A DNA stretch of 24,446 nucleotides from Cytophagaceae bacterium. GTDB taxonomy: Bacteria > Bacteroidota > Bacteroidia > Cytophagales > Flexibacteraceae. The position numbers were made by a program, and so were the translations under genes. Positions 9,086 through 16,426 of the stretch are shown here, in pieces. The DNA lies in contig CANHWS010000012.1 of the NCBI GenBank assembly GCA_947464365.1, forward strand, positions 1-24,446, given 5' to 3'. How positions within the stretch are numbered: the first letter of the stretch is position 1; every line of letters starts with the position of its first letter. The notes under the pieces were generated by a model, which was given only the letters and a program-made list of their open reading frames with translations, ran no database searches and was not told where the DNA came from.

Positions 9086-10399
9086 ATGACACAAGCACTA
9101 CCAGCCATGGCTCCGAAACTTGGCAGCTTTGTAAAGGCCCTGCTTTCCTTTGGCCTAACGATGACCTTAATACAGACCATGGTGATGGCCCAAACGGCAT
9201 ATACCCCTCTCAGGCTAAGCGGGTTCAACCATGACGGCATTGCCAACGGCGTGACCCCTGGCGGGACAGTTAGGCAAGCCGGACTCAGCACCACCACAAC
9301 GCTCGACAACCCCAGCTTTAGCTCTTCAGTGCTCTATGGGAAGGACTTCCGCGGGGCGGTCAATAGCAGTACTGCCCCACCCTTTGGACTACCTACGGAT
9401 GGTTTTCTGATCGCGAACCAGAATAATTTTACAGACGTGTACCGCACGGCTCCGTTCGAAGGACCGAACATTGCCGTCCTCACTGGCGCCGACTCGATTG
9501 ACCTTATTGTGGCCCCAAGTCAACCAGCCAATAAGGTCAATTTGTTGGTTTTCAGCTCCGAAGGTGCTTCGGTGCTGCGGGCTAGGTTGTTCTTTGACGG
9601 CGGGGCAACGGACAGTAGCTATTTCGCTCCGATCACGATTGCTGACTGGTTTCTGGCGGCCAACACAAACGTCCTCAATCGGATCGGGCGCGTAAGCCGG
9701 AACACGGACCAGTTTAGCGGCACAGCCACCAACCCGCATCTGGACCGTGCCGTGCTCAACCTTGCTCCTGCCCAACAAGGGGCCTATATCAACCGCATTA
9801 GGGTGGCCAAAAACGCAGGCACATCCTATCTGATGGTCCTTGCTGCCAGTGTGGCCAATGTGCTGGATGCCCCAACGGTAGGTAACCCAAATGTACTTTC
9901 GTTCTCGGCATTTAACATCAACTGGCTGCCTAACGTGCCAAACCCGACCAACTATTATTATGAGGTAGCACGCGATTCCTTGTTTACGGACTACTTCCCT
10001 GGGAAGAAAAATGTGCGTACGACAAGTGCCAACCTCAATATCAGCAACCTGACAAACAGTGGCACTTTTGCCTACTTCCGTGTCCGGACGGAGGATGCGA
10101 ATGGTGATTTCTCGGCCTTTTCGGACGCTAAGGTTGTGCAACTGCGGCCTACTTCGCTTGCTGGCAGAATGGGTGGGTCATCTCTTTTGCAGTTATTCCC
10201 TAATCCGGCCAAGGTGCATGATGGAATCCAGATCCCTACTGATGCCACGGACCTAACGGTAGTTAATAACCTAGGCCAGCTGGTGCAGTTTGCTATTATC
10301 GAGGGTCAACTGGTCATCAATACGCCAGGTCTGTATCTGGTTCGGCTCAGGAGCCAAGGTATTTGGCATCAAGGACGCATCCTGATTGATAAGCCATAA
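9086..10399 (+). CDS. Secreted T9SS protein with Fn3-like domain
   Basis: This is a 437-residue exported protein. The hydrophobic segment ends at 'MVMAQ' near residue 36, typical of a signal peptidase I site. Residues about 37-250 form an unrecognised beta-rich domain beginning 'YTPLRLSGFNHD', which I cannot assign with certainty. Residues about 257-355 look like a fibronectin type III domain (INWLP, YYYEVARDSLF, YFRVRTEDANG). The C-terminus (from about 363: LFPNPAK, VNNLGQLV, GLYLVRL) is a type A T9SS sorting domain. A second in-frame ATG at 9107 gives a shorter, more ordinary signal peptide and may be the true start. The neighbouring divergent gene is also T9SS-sorted, but no shared function can be shown. 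Confidence 0.85.
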   Translation: MTQALPAMAPKLGSFVKALLSFGLTMTLIQTMVMAQTAYTPLRLSGFNHDGIANGVTPGGTVRQAGLSTTTTLDNPSFSSSVLYGKDFRGAVNSSTAPPFGLPTDGFLIANQNNFTDVYRTAPFEGPNIAVLTGADSIDLIVAPSQPANKVNLLVFSSEGASVLRARLFFDGGATDSSYFAPITIADWFLAANTNVLNRIGRVSRNTDQFSGTATNPHLDRAVLNLAPAQQGAYINRIRVAKNAGTSYLMVLAASVANVLDAPTVGNPNVLSFSAFNINWLPNVPNPTNYYYEVARDSLFTDYFPGKKNVRTTSANLNISNLTNSGTFAYFRVRTEDANGDFSAFSDAKVVQLRPTSLAGRMGGSSLLQLFPNPAKVHDGIQIPTDATDLTVVNNLGQLVQFAIIEGQLVINTPGLYLVRLRSQGIWHQGRILIDKP

Positions 10400-10434
10400 A
10401 GCTAATCAGGCAATGGAAGACCAAACAACGGGGC

Positions 10435-11115
10435 CTATTTGGACCTAGGTTGGTAGAAATGTACCTGTTTCCAAGTCCCTGTCCTGATGCGTCGTTGCCA
10501 ATAAGCGATAAGCACACTGCCAACTATGGTAGGCACATACCAATTTAGTATGGGGACCCAGAACACATTGCTCACGACCAAAAAGGCTGTCCAGCTCGCG
10601 ATCGTTGCTCCCATCGTATGGCCAACATGGCGCCCAATCCGGACCTCAGGCCCTTTGGCATTGCCGTACAGGAAACGCCACTCGGGCAGAGTCGAGAATA
10701 GGCCTACGATTAGGAAAACCAAAAGCACAATATTGATTTGGTGTAGGACCATTAGGCTATAAGCCGCTGTGCCCAACGCAACCAAAATGAACCCAATGGT
10801 GCAGGAGAGATGTAAGATTCGACTTTGGCCGATCAACCCGCTTTGCGCCAGCGCAAACCGACCTAGTGCCACTGACCATAAAGCCAAGACCCCGACAAAA
10901 AACAAAAGCAAATTGCCGTTCCAGAGACCTAGGACGATGCCTGAAAAACTGGCCACTGCAATCGAAAGGTAAAACAACTGTCCTGCCCTGATGTGCAGAC
11001 GCCCTCCTTTGCCAACCACAAGCGGTACCAATCCGACCAACAAGGCAACCGCGCCCATCATGATATGGACCCATCGTAACGCAACCTGTATTGTCGTTAT
11101 TGTTTGATCAGTCAT
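10435..11115 (-). CDS. Multi-pass membrane protein resembling the DUF2306 type
   Basis: This is a 226-residue protein with about seven hydrophobic segments. Its N-terminal part has 'LRWVHIMMGAVALLVGLVPLV', a KGG turn and 'LHIRAGQLFYLS', the pattern of DUF2306-like membrane proteins in which a histidine in the first helix and another after the KGG turn are conserved. No catalytic motif is evident and the role is unknown. An in-frame ATG at 11187 would add 24 residues, but that stretch is built from T-homopolymers (a run of LFFGFFR) that look like leader DNA, so 11115 is chosen. It converges on the secreted-protein gene at its 3' end and diverges from pepA at its 5' end. Confidence 0.7.
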   Translation of the reverse strand: MTDQTITTIQVALRWVHIMMGAVALLVGLVPLVVGKGGRLHIRAGQLFYLSIAVASFSGIVLGLWNGNLLLFFVGVLALWSVALGRFALAQSGLIGQSRILHLSCTIGFILVALGTAAYSLMVLHQINIVLLVFLIVGLFSTLPEWRFLYGNAKGPEVRIGRHVGHTMGATIASWTAFLVVSNVFWVPILNWYVPTIVGSVLIAYWQRRIRTGTWKQVHFYQPRSK

Positions 11116-11168
11116 CGGGATAGGCCAAAGATTTAGAAGACGAAAAAAACCGAAAAAAAGGCTTGTCA

Positions 11169-11245
11169 GTGGCACTAATTTAGTCATTTTGCGGTTGCTG
11201 CCAATAAGCCCAGTGCCACAGTCGTGGATACAGCCATCCGTGGCA
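11169..11245 (+). promoter_or_regulatory. Alternative hairpins in the pepA leader
   Basis: GTGGCACT (11169-11176) is exactly complementary to AGTGCCAC (11212-11219), and TGCCAC within the latter also pairs with GTGGCA (11240-11245). The middle segment can therefore pair with either neighbour, and the second structure ends 13 bases before the pepA ATG. This could affect translation or be chance. No U-run follows, so it is not a classical attenuator. Confidence 0.2.
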
Positions 11246-11258
11246 GCTTTAATCCACC

Positions 11259-12698
11259 ATGATGCCCGAAATCGAATTTCTGAAGCAGGCCCTGCCTAAC
11301 GCTCATACCGTCTATCTGATTGCGGCCATAGACGAAATCAAACTATACCTCACCGAGCCTAAAGCCCTTGAGTTCGCCCGTACACATCTGGACCTTAATG
11401 ATGGGGTGGCCCACCTCAACCTTCTGGACCACCAACTTTACTTTGTGCTGGTACCTAACGAGACCTATTCACAAGAAGAAGGACTGGAGTACCTACGCAA
11501 AAAGGGTTATGATATCAGCAAGAACCTAGCCTACTACAAGGCCAAGGCCGTCCAGCTGGTCACAACCTCTGGTGATACCAAACCGCTCATCGCCTTAGCT
11601 GAAGGCTTGGCATTGAGCAACTATCAATTCCTGAAATACAAAAGCGATAAAACAAGCAAGTCGCTCCATAGCATCACGATCACTGGCCCAGGGCTTTCGG
11701 CCAAACATGCCGAGGATCTGTACACTGTCATTGAGGCCGTGTTCAAGGCGCGCGATTTGGTCAACGAACCTGTGATCTACCTCACAGCCGAGCAACTGAG
11801 CCATGAGATTGGCGACTTGGCCGATCAATATGGTTTCAGCCTAGAGGTGCTGGAGAAGAAAGATATTCAGGCCTACAAAATGGGGGGACTTTTGGCCGTC
11901 AACGAGGGCTCGCCAAATCCACCGACGTTTAACATCTTAGAGTATAAACACGCCAAGGCTGCCAATACCCACCCGATCGTCCTGATAGGCAAGGGTGTGG
12001 TCTATGACACCGGTGGGCTGAGCCTAAAGCCAACCCCTGGTAGCATGGATAGCATGAAGTGCGACATGGCAGGCGCAGCGGCTGTCATCGGGACATTTAT
12101 GGCAGTGGCCAAAGCCCAGCTGCCGATCCATCTGGTAGGGCTGATCCCTGCGACAGAAAACCGCCCTGATGGCAATGCCATTACGCCTGGCGATGTCATC
12201 ACGATGATGTCTGGAAAAACGGTAGAGGTCTTGAATACTGATGCCGAAGGTCGCCTTATTTTGGCTGACGCCCTGCATTTTGCCGAGCGCTACGAACCGA
12301 GCCTGATCATCGATTTGGCGACCCTTACAGGGGCAGCTGCTCGTGCGATCGGCAAGGAGGGAATCGTCTTTATGGGCACAGCTGATGCCGACACCAAGGC
12401 ACAGCTAACAGAGGCAGGCATGCAGACCTGCGAGCGTCTGGTCGAGTTCCCACTCTGGCGCGAGTACGAAGACTACATGAAAAGCGACATCGCTGATCTC
12501 AAAAACATCGGCCCAGCAGAAGCAGGCGCCACAACTGCAGGTATTTTCCTGAAACATTTCACGACCTACCCTTGGCTCCACCTCGATATCGCTGGCCCAG
12601 CGTTCAAAGAAGGTGGCGAGTGGAACTACCGTGGTAAAGGGGGCACAGGCATTGGCGTAAGGCTTTTGTGTGAGTTCCTGAACGAGTTTGTAGGTTAA
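11259..12698 (+). CDS. pepA: Leucyl aminopeptidase (M17 family)
   Basis: This is a cytosolic two-metal aminopeptidase that removes N-terminal residues from peptides during protein turnover. The 479-residue length is usual for the family. The catalytic domain is intact. K245 and D250 lie in 'GKGVVYDTGGLSLKP', D269 in 'MKCDMAG', and D328, E330 and R332 in the family signature NTDAEGRL; these match the metal ligands and catalytic residues known for Escherichia coli PepA with the same spacings. The N-terminal 160 residues are the more variable macro-like domain. The gene starts with two consecutive ATGs (11259 and 11262). It is followed at 12728 by a strong intrinsic terminator, so it forms its own transcription unit. 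Confidence 0.96.
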   Translation: MMPEIEFLKQALPNAHTVYLIAAIDEIKLYLTEPKALEFARTHLDLNDGVAHLNLLDHQLYFVLVPNETYSQEEGLEYLRKKGYDISKNLAYYKAKAVQLVTTSGDTKPLIALAEGLALSNYQFLKYKSDKTSKSLHSITITGPGLSAKHAEDLYTVIEAVFKARDLVNEPVIYLTAEQLSHEIGDLADQYGFSLEVLEKKDIQAYKMGGLLAVNEGSPNPPTFNILEYKHAKAANTHPIVLIGKGVVYDTGGLSLKPTPGSMDSMKCDMAGAAAVIGTFMAVAKAQLPIHLVGLIPATENRPDGNAITPGDVITMMSGKTVEVLNTDAEGRLILADALHFAERYEPSLIIDLATLTGAAARAIGKEGIVFMGTADADTKAQLTEAGMQTCERLVEFPLWREYEDYMKSDIADLKNIGPAEAGATTAGIFLKHFTTYPWLHLDIAGPAFKEGGEWNYRGKGGTGIGVRLLCEFLNEFVG

Positions 12699-12727
12699 GC
12701 TTATTCTTCCTTACTGATGCGTATCCC

Positions 12728-12762
12728 AAGGGTATAGATTTCTTCTATACCCTTGTTTTTTA
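12728..12762 (+). terminator. Intrinsic terminator of pepA
   Basis: There is a perfect 11-bp stem, AAGGGTATAGA (12728-12738) and TCTATACCCTT (12744-12754), with a five-base loop. It is followed by G and a run of six T, 29 bases after the pepA stop. Confidence 0.9.
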
Positions 12763-12788
12763 ATTTGATTGGGCTGAGCCGATATCTA

Positions 12789-12822
12789 TTGCTGACCAAA
12801 TAGGTACTTGGACCTAAATTTG
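12789..12822 (+). promoter_or_regulatory. Candidate promoter of dps
   Basis: TAAATTTG (12815-12822) is an exact TANNTTTG -7 box, with TTG at 12789-12791 about 23 bases upstream. It lies after the pepA terminator and would give a leader of about 150 bases before the dps ATG at 12981. Confidence 0.45.
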
Positions 12823-12980
12823 TAGTCCGATAAACATCATGGGAGCATATTGGTCTGTACACCTCGGCATCTTTTAATGTTGCGTTGAGGGTTAACCAGA
12901 CCATGACTGATCACCCTAACGATCGGCCAGGAATCCAAACACGAAAAACAACCCCACTTTTTCACCTCCAGATCACGACG

Positions 12981-13448
12981 ATGAATATCGGAATTAGCCA
13001 AGACAGCCTCACTGGTGTTAGCCAGATCCTGAACGCGCTGCTCGCAGACGAAAATCTGCTCTATATCAAGACCCGCAACTACCATTGGAACGTAACGGGT
13101 ATCCATTTCCATGACCTCCACAAATTCTTCGAGAGCCAATATGGCGAACTTGAAGGCATTATTGACGAGGTTGCAGAACGCTCGCGCAAGCTGGGTCAAC
13201 CAGCGGAGGCAGGCCTCGCCACCTTCCTGAGCAAAACACGCCTAGCTGAGGACACCATACCGGTTACCTCCTCCAAAACAATGCTCCAGAACTTGCTGGA
13301 CGACCACGAGCTCTTGTGCCGCCTCATCCGGGCCGATATCACGATCGTGCAGGACAACTTTGTCGATGTAGCCACTGCTGACTTCTTGACAGGACTCCTT
13401 GCCTCGCACGAAAAAATGGCCTGGATCTTGCGCTCCATTTTAGCCTAG
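12981..13448 (+). CDS. dps: Dps family ferritin-like protein
   Basis: This is a 155-residue miniferritin. Dps dodecamers oxidise and store iron using peroxide and may coat DNA, protecting the cell in stress and stationary phase. The sequence shows the family ferroxidase region 'TRNYHWNVTGIHFHDLHKFFESQY' followed by 'DEVAERSRKLG', with the inter-subunit His, Asp and Glu ligands in place. The start at 12981 (MNIGISQDS) matches the usual N-terminus; the frame is open to an ATG at 12885, but the extra 32 residues are polar and not family-like. It lacks a long lysine-rich DNA-binding tail. Its neighbour downstream is peroxiredoxin, which fits peroxide defence. Confidence 0.93.
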   Translation: MNIGISQDSLTGVSQILNALLADENLLYIKTRNYHWNVTGIHFHDLHKFFESQYGELEGIIDEVAERSRKLGQPAEAGLATFLSKTRLAEDTIPVTSSKTMLQNLLDDHELLCRLIRADITIVQDNFVDVATADFLTGLLASHEKMAWILRSILA

Positions 13449-13460
13449 CCACTCATTGCT

Positions 13461-13494
13461 TTTGCAATACCTGAATAAACCACACTTACATTTG
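13461..13494 (+). promoter_or_regulatory. Promoter of the peroxiredoxin gene
   Basis: TTTG (13461-13464) and TACATTTG (13487-13494) match both Bacteroidota boxes with a 22-base spacer. The predicted start near 13500 gives a leader of about 43 bases. This is the best-formed promoter in the window. Confidence 0.6.
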
Positions 13495-13542
13495 AGACAG
13501 TATCCTAAATCCCTTTAGCCTTAACAACCCCCATTTATCCCC

Positions 13543-14172
13543 ATGACCCTAGTCAGGAAACCCGCACCACAGTTTGATGCCCCAGCCGTTATCAATGGTG
13601 ACGAGATCGAAGAGAATTTCACCTTGGCTCAGTTCAAGGGCAACAAGTATGTCGTGTTGTTCTTCTACCCAAAGGACTTCACGTTCGTATGCCCTACAGA
13701 GATCTTTGCCTTTCAGGAAAAATTAGCCGAGTTTGAGTCACGTGGAGTGCAAGTGATCGGTGTCAGCACCGACTCAGAAGATACCCACATGGCATGGCTT
13801 GCCACACCAAAGGACAAAGGTGGTATCCATGGCGTAACTTATCCGCTCGTTGCTGATACAGCCAAAACCATTGCCCAAAACTATGGTGTGTTGGGTGGCG
13901 AATACAGCTACAACGACGAAGGTGATGTCATCTTTAATGGTGTACCAGTCGCACTGCGTGCCACTTTCTTGATCGACAAGGACGGGATCGTGCGCCACAG
14001 CACCATTAATGACCTGCCACTTGGCCGCAACATTGACGAAATGATCCGCTTGGTTGATGCCTTGCAGTACACCGAGGCCAATGGTGAAGTCTGCCCAGCC
14101 AACTGGGAGAAAGGCAAGGAAGCCATGTCGGCTACCCGCGAGGGTGTCGCTAGCTACCTAGCTTCGCACTAA
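13543..14172 (+). CDS. Typical 2-Cys peroxiredoxin (AhpC/TSA family)
   Basis: This is a 209-residue thiol peroxidase that reduces hydrogen peroxide and organic peroxides. The peroxidatic Cys50 lies in 'FTFVCPTE' and the resolving Cys184 in 'GEVCPANW', so both catalytic thiols are present; the active-site Arg is in 'ALRATF' (R139). A segment around residues 114-135 (GVLGGEYSYNDEGDVIFNG) is longer than in compact AhpC proteins. The C-terminus 'VASYLASH' lacks the YF motif of eukaryotic-type, overoxidation-sensitive enzymes, which suggests robustness to high peroxide (inference). The gene has its own promoter and terminator and sits directly after dps. No reductase gene (AhpF or thioredoxin reductase) is nearby. 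Confidence 0.95.
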   Translation: MTLVRKPAPQFDAPAVINGDEIEENFTLAQFKGNKYVVLFFYPKDFTFVCPTEIFAFQEKLAEFESRGVQVIGVSTDSEDTHMAWLATPKDKGGIHGVTYPLVADTAKTIAQNYGVLGGEYSYNDEGDVIFNGVPVALRATFLIDKDGIVRHSTINDLPLGRNIDEMIRLVDALQYTEANGEVCPANWEKGKEAMSATREGVASYLASH

Positions 14173-14209
14173 GCCAGAGGGATTTGCCCTTCAGGATTAC
14201 CAATTAGAG

Positions 14210-14246
14210 ATGGCACCCGCAGCGTATGTGGGTGCCATTTATTTAG
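14210..14246 (+). terminator. Intrinsic terminator of the peroxiredoxin gene
   Basis: A 12-bp stem, ATGGCACCCGCA (14210-14221) and TGTGGGTGCCAT (14227-14238), has one G-U pair and a five-base loop. It is followed by TTATTTAG. It lies 38 bases after the stop and between convergent genes. Confidence 0.8.
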
Positions 14247-14292
14247 TATGAGTTACCCAGTACATTATAAACGTCCAGATCTGTTTCTAACC

Positions 14293-14865
14293 TTAGCCTC
14301 GCAGCCAGTCCAGTAGTTCTTGGTGCAACTTGCCCTCTACAGTCCTGACTGTGTTGACCCAATCATTGGCACTATCGTCATCCGTACCATCGGTGATGTA
14401 CTTAAAGGCCGTAAAAGGCAGGGAATGTGCTTGGCAGACAGCCGCAAGGGCATAACCTTCCATGTCTACCACTTCATATTGATTGGCTGTGGTCAAGAAC
14501 TGGTCGCCAGAATGTAAGTGCTGCTTACCATCTGATAGGCCTAGTTGGGCTAATGGTTCGGCAAATTGAAATTGTGGCTGCTGTGGGAACAAATGAGCCA
14601 AAGGCCCTAAATCAAAATCATGCTGGCTGAACTGCCCGCAGTGTGCAACGGTGCCACGTGGCAAGAGGGCACTACCCGCACTGCCGACATTCACAACAAG
14701 CGAGGGCCATTGCCCAGCCTTATGCAGCCGCAACAAAAGGGCGCTCAAGTTGGCAGCCGACCTTACCTTACCAATACCAACATGGGCCAATTGCCAAGGC
14801 GTTTGGACTTTGAACTCATCAGGCAGGGCAGCTAAGACTAATACGTTTGCTAGATCAAGTCCCAT
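14293..14865 (-). CDS. MTA/SAH nucleosidase-type phosphorylase-fold hydrolase
   Basis: This 190-residue protein is of the PNP/UDP phosphorylase fold, most like 5'-methylthioadenosine/S-adenosylhomocysteine nucleosidase, which cleaves adenine from these by-products of SAM use. Supporting motifs are an N-terminal acidic residue (E17 in 'LPDEF'), 'VGIGKV' (29-34), 'NVGSAG' (59-64), 'SGDQF' (119-123), the signature 'VDMEGYALA' (133-141) with the catalytic-site Glu, and 'ITDGTD' (157-162) with the Asp that protonates the base. It is about 40 residues shorter than E. coli MTAN, so the substrate may differ; futalosine hydrolase (MqnB) is an alternative. Its ATG overlaps the murD stop by one base (TAATG), indicating translational coupling. 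Confidence 0.82.
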   Translation of the reverse strand: MGLDLANVLVLAALPDEFKVQTPWQLAHVGIGKVRSAANLSALLLRLHKAGQWPSLVVNVGSAGSALLPRGTVAHCGQFSQHDFDLGPLAHLFPQQPQFQFAEPLAQLGLSDGKQHLHSGDQFLTTANQYEVVDMEGYALAAVCQAHSLPFTAFKYITDGTDDDSANDWVNTVRTVEGKLHQELLDWLRG

Positions 14866-16241
14866 TATGCCTCCTTTTGGTTGTCAGAGATCGCATTCAA
14901 TACCCAAGCCCTAAACTGATCGCCACGGTCTTCGTAATTACGGAATAGGTCAAAACTGGCGCAAGCAGGGCTTAGCAGAACTACGTCCCCATTGGTGGCA
15001 TGGCCATTTGCAGTTTCCAAGGCAGCTTGCAAAGAGTGGGTAGCCGTCTTTCGGATAGCAGCAAAACGGTCGTCCTGATCGAAGAACGTGTGTAGAGGGG
15101 CATTGTCTATCCCCATATAGACCAAGGCCTTAACCTTGTGCTGGACGAGGTCAGCAATCTGATTGTAATCATTTCCTTTGTCTACCCCACCAAGGATTAG
15201 GACAATGGGCTGCGCAAAACTGCTGAGGGCATAATAGACGGAGTCCACATTGGTGGCTTTGCTATCGTTAACCCAAGTGGCACCATACAGCACACCCACC
15301 TCCTCAAGGCGGTGGGGTGCATTTCGGAACGTCGGGAGGGCAGCCAATATCTGCTCGTTGCTGAGGCCCGCCTCGATCGCTGCCGAAATGGCCGAAAGCA
15401 TATTGAGGTAGTTGTGCTGGCCTTTTAGTGGCAACAGTCCCTGCGGTATCACCAAATCCTGATCAGGCAAATGCAAGGCAGCTTCGGCATAGTAGCCATG
15501 CCACTTAGGATTTGTGCCTAGGCCGACCTGCAGCACTTTGGCAGGGGTATTGGTATGGGCCAATCGGTCGGCCACGGCAGGGCTTGCCTCCGGGCAGACG
15601 ATCAGGACATCCGTACTGCGCATGTTCTGCAATAGCCGAAACTTGGAGGCAGCATAGAGGTCAAATTGGTATTGGTAGCGGTCCAGATGGTCAGGGGTGA
15701 TGTTGAGCAAGATGCCGATATCAATACGGCTTTGTGTCATACCATCTAGCTGGAAACTGCTGAGCTCCAGCACATACCAATCCTGCTCGTCAGTGATGAC
15801 TTGGGCTGCTAGGCTATGCCCTACATTGCCCGCCAAACCCACCCGATAACCTGCCTCCTTAAGCAAATGATAGGTCAGTAATGTCGTGGTGGTTTTGCCA
15901 TTGCTGCCCGTGATCCCGATGATCTTGGCATTGGTATATCGCAACGCAAACTCGATTTCGGAAATGACTGGTGTCCCTTGAGCGACCAAAGCCTTGATCA
16001 GCGGAACCTTGTCCGGAATGCCCGGGCTTTTGACGACTTCGTGTGCCGCTAGTATGATGTTTTCGTTATGCCCACCTTCTTCAAACGGAATACCTAATGC
16101 TTGCAATTGCTGCCTGAAGTGTGGCGAAATAGGGCCATTATCACTGACAAAAACACGCAAACCCTTGGCTTGGGCAAGCCGTGCGGCACCTACACCACTT
16201 TCGGCAGCGCCAAGGACGACCAAATCAAAAACTGTCAGCAT
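14865..16241 (-). CDS. murD: UDP-N-acetylmuramoyl-L-alanine:D-glutamate ligase
   Basis: MurD adds D-glutamate to UDP-MurNAc-L-Ala in the cytoplasm during peptidoglycan precursor synthesis. The 458-residue protein shows the three Mur ligase domains: an N-terminal Rossmann-like region (LVVLGAAESGVGAA), an ATP-binding P-loop GSNGKTTTT (112-120) with 'ELSSFQLD' and 'NITPDHLDRY' (180-189), and a C-terminal domain with 'NDSKATN' (325-331) and the MurD-typical 'SPACASFDLFRNYEDRGDQF' (about 424-443). The start at 16241 (MLTVFDLVVLG) is the family-like one; the frame is open to 16310, but the extra residues are not conserved in type. The gene is not in a dcw cluster here: it is followed by a nucleosidase gene and faces pyk. 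Confidence 0.96.
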   Translation of the reverse strand: MLTVFDLVVLGAAESGVGAARLAQAKGLRVFVSDNGPISPHFRQQLQALGIPFEEGGHNENIILAAHEVVKSPGIPDKVPLIKALVAQGTPVISEIEFALRYTNAKIIGITGSNGKTTTTLLTYHLLKEAGYRVGLAGNVGHSLAAQVITDEQDWYVLELSSFQLDGMTQSRIDIGILLNITPDHLDRYQYQFDLYAASKFRLLQNMRSTDVLIVCPEASPAVADRLAHTNTPAKVLQVGLGTNPKWHGYYAEAALHLPDQDLVIPQGLLPLKGQHNYLNMLSAISAAIEAGLSNEQILAALPTFRNAPHRLEEVGVLYGATWVNDSKATNVDSVYYALSSFAQPIVLILGGVDKGNDYNQIADLVQHKVKALVYMGIDNAPLHTFFDQDDRFAAIRKTATHSLQAALETANGHATNGDVVLLSPACASFDLFRNYEDRGDQFRAWVLNAISDNQKEA

Positions 16242-16426
16242 TCGTAAAAAAGAGGGTGTATTATTAGTTAAACCAAGTGCAAGGTAGGGCAAAGGGTGGC
16301 AGACCCGCAAAAAATAGCTTAATTAGCGGACTGCTTTGACATTGCCACCTGACCAAACGTCCGGACGGCAGGTCCTTGCCTCCATCGGCAGGCACTAGGC
16401 ACGTTGATATAACCGACTTTTTTGCT

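Noticed and set aside
9389..10141. 250-codon minus-strand ORF antisense to the Fn3/T9SS protein gene
   Set aside because: It lies fully inside a convincing secreted-protein gene; its product has no signal, domain or plausible composition and reflects the codon pattern of the sense strand.
12701..12904. 67-residue minus-strand ORF after pepA, ending in a cyclase-like 'RLSPIKLKNKGIEEIYTLGI' stretch
   Set aside because: Its C-terminal codons are the pepA terminator stem, it contains the dps promoter box, and no upstream cyclase sequence exists; the resemblance is most likely chance.
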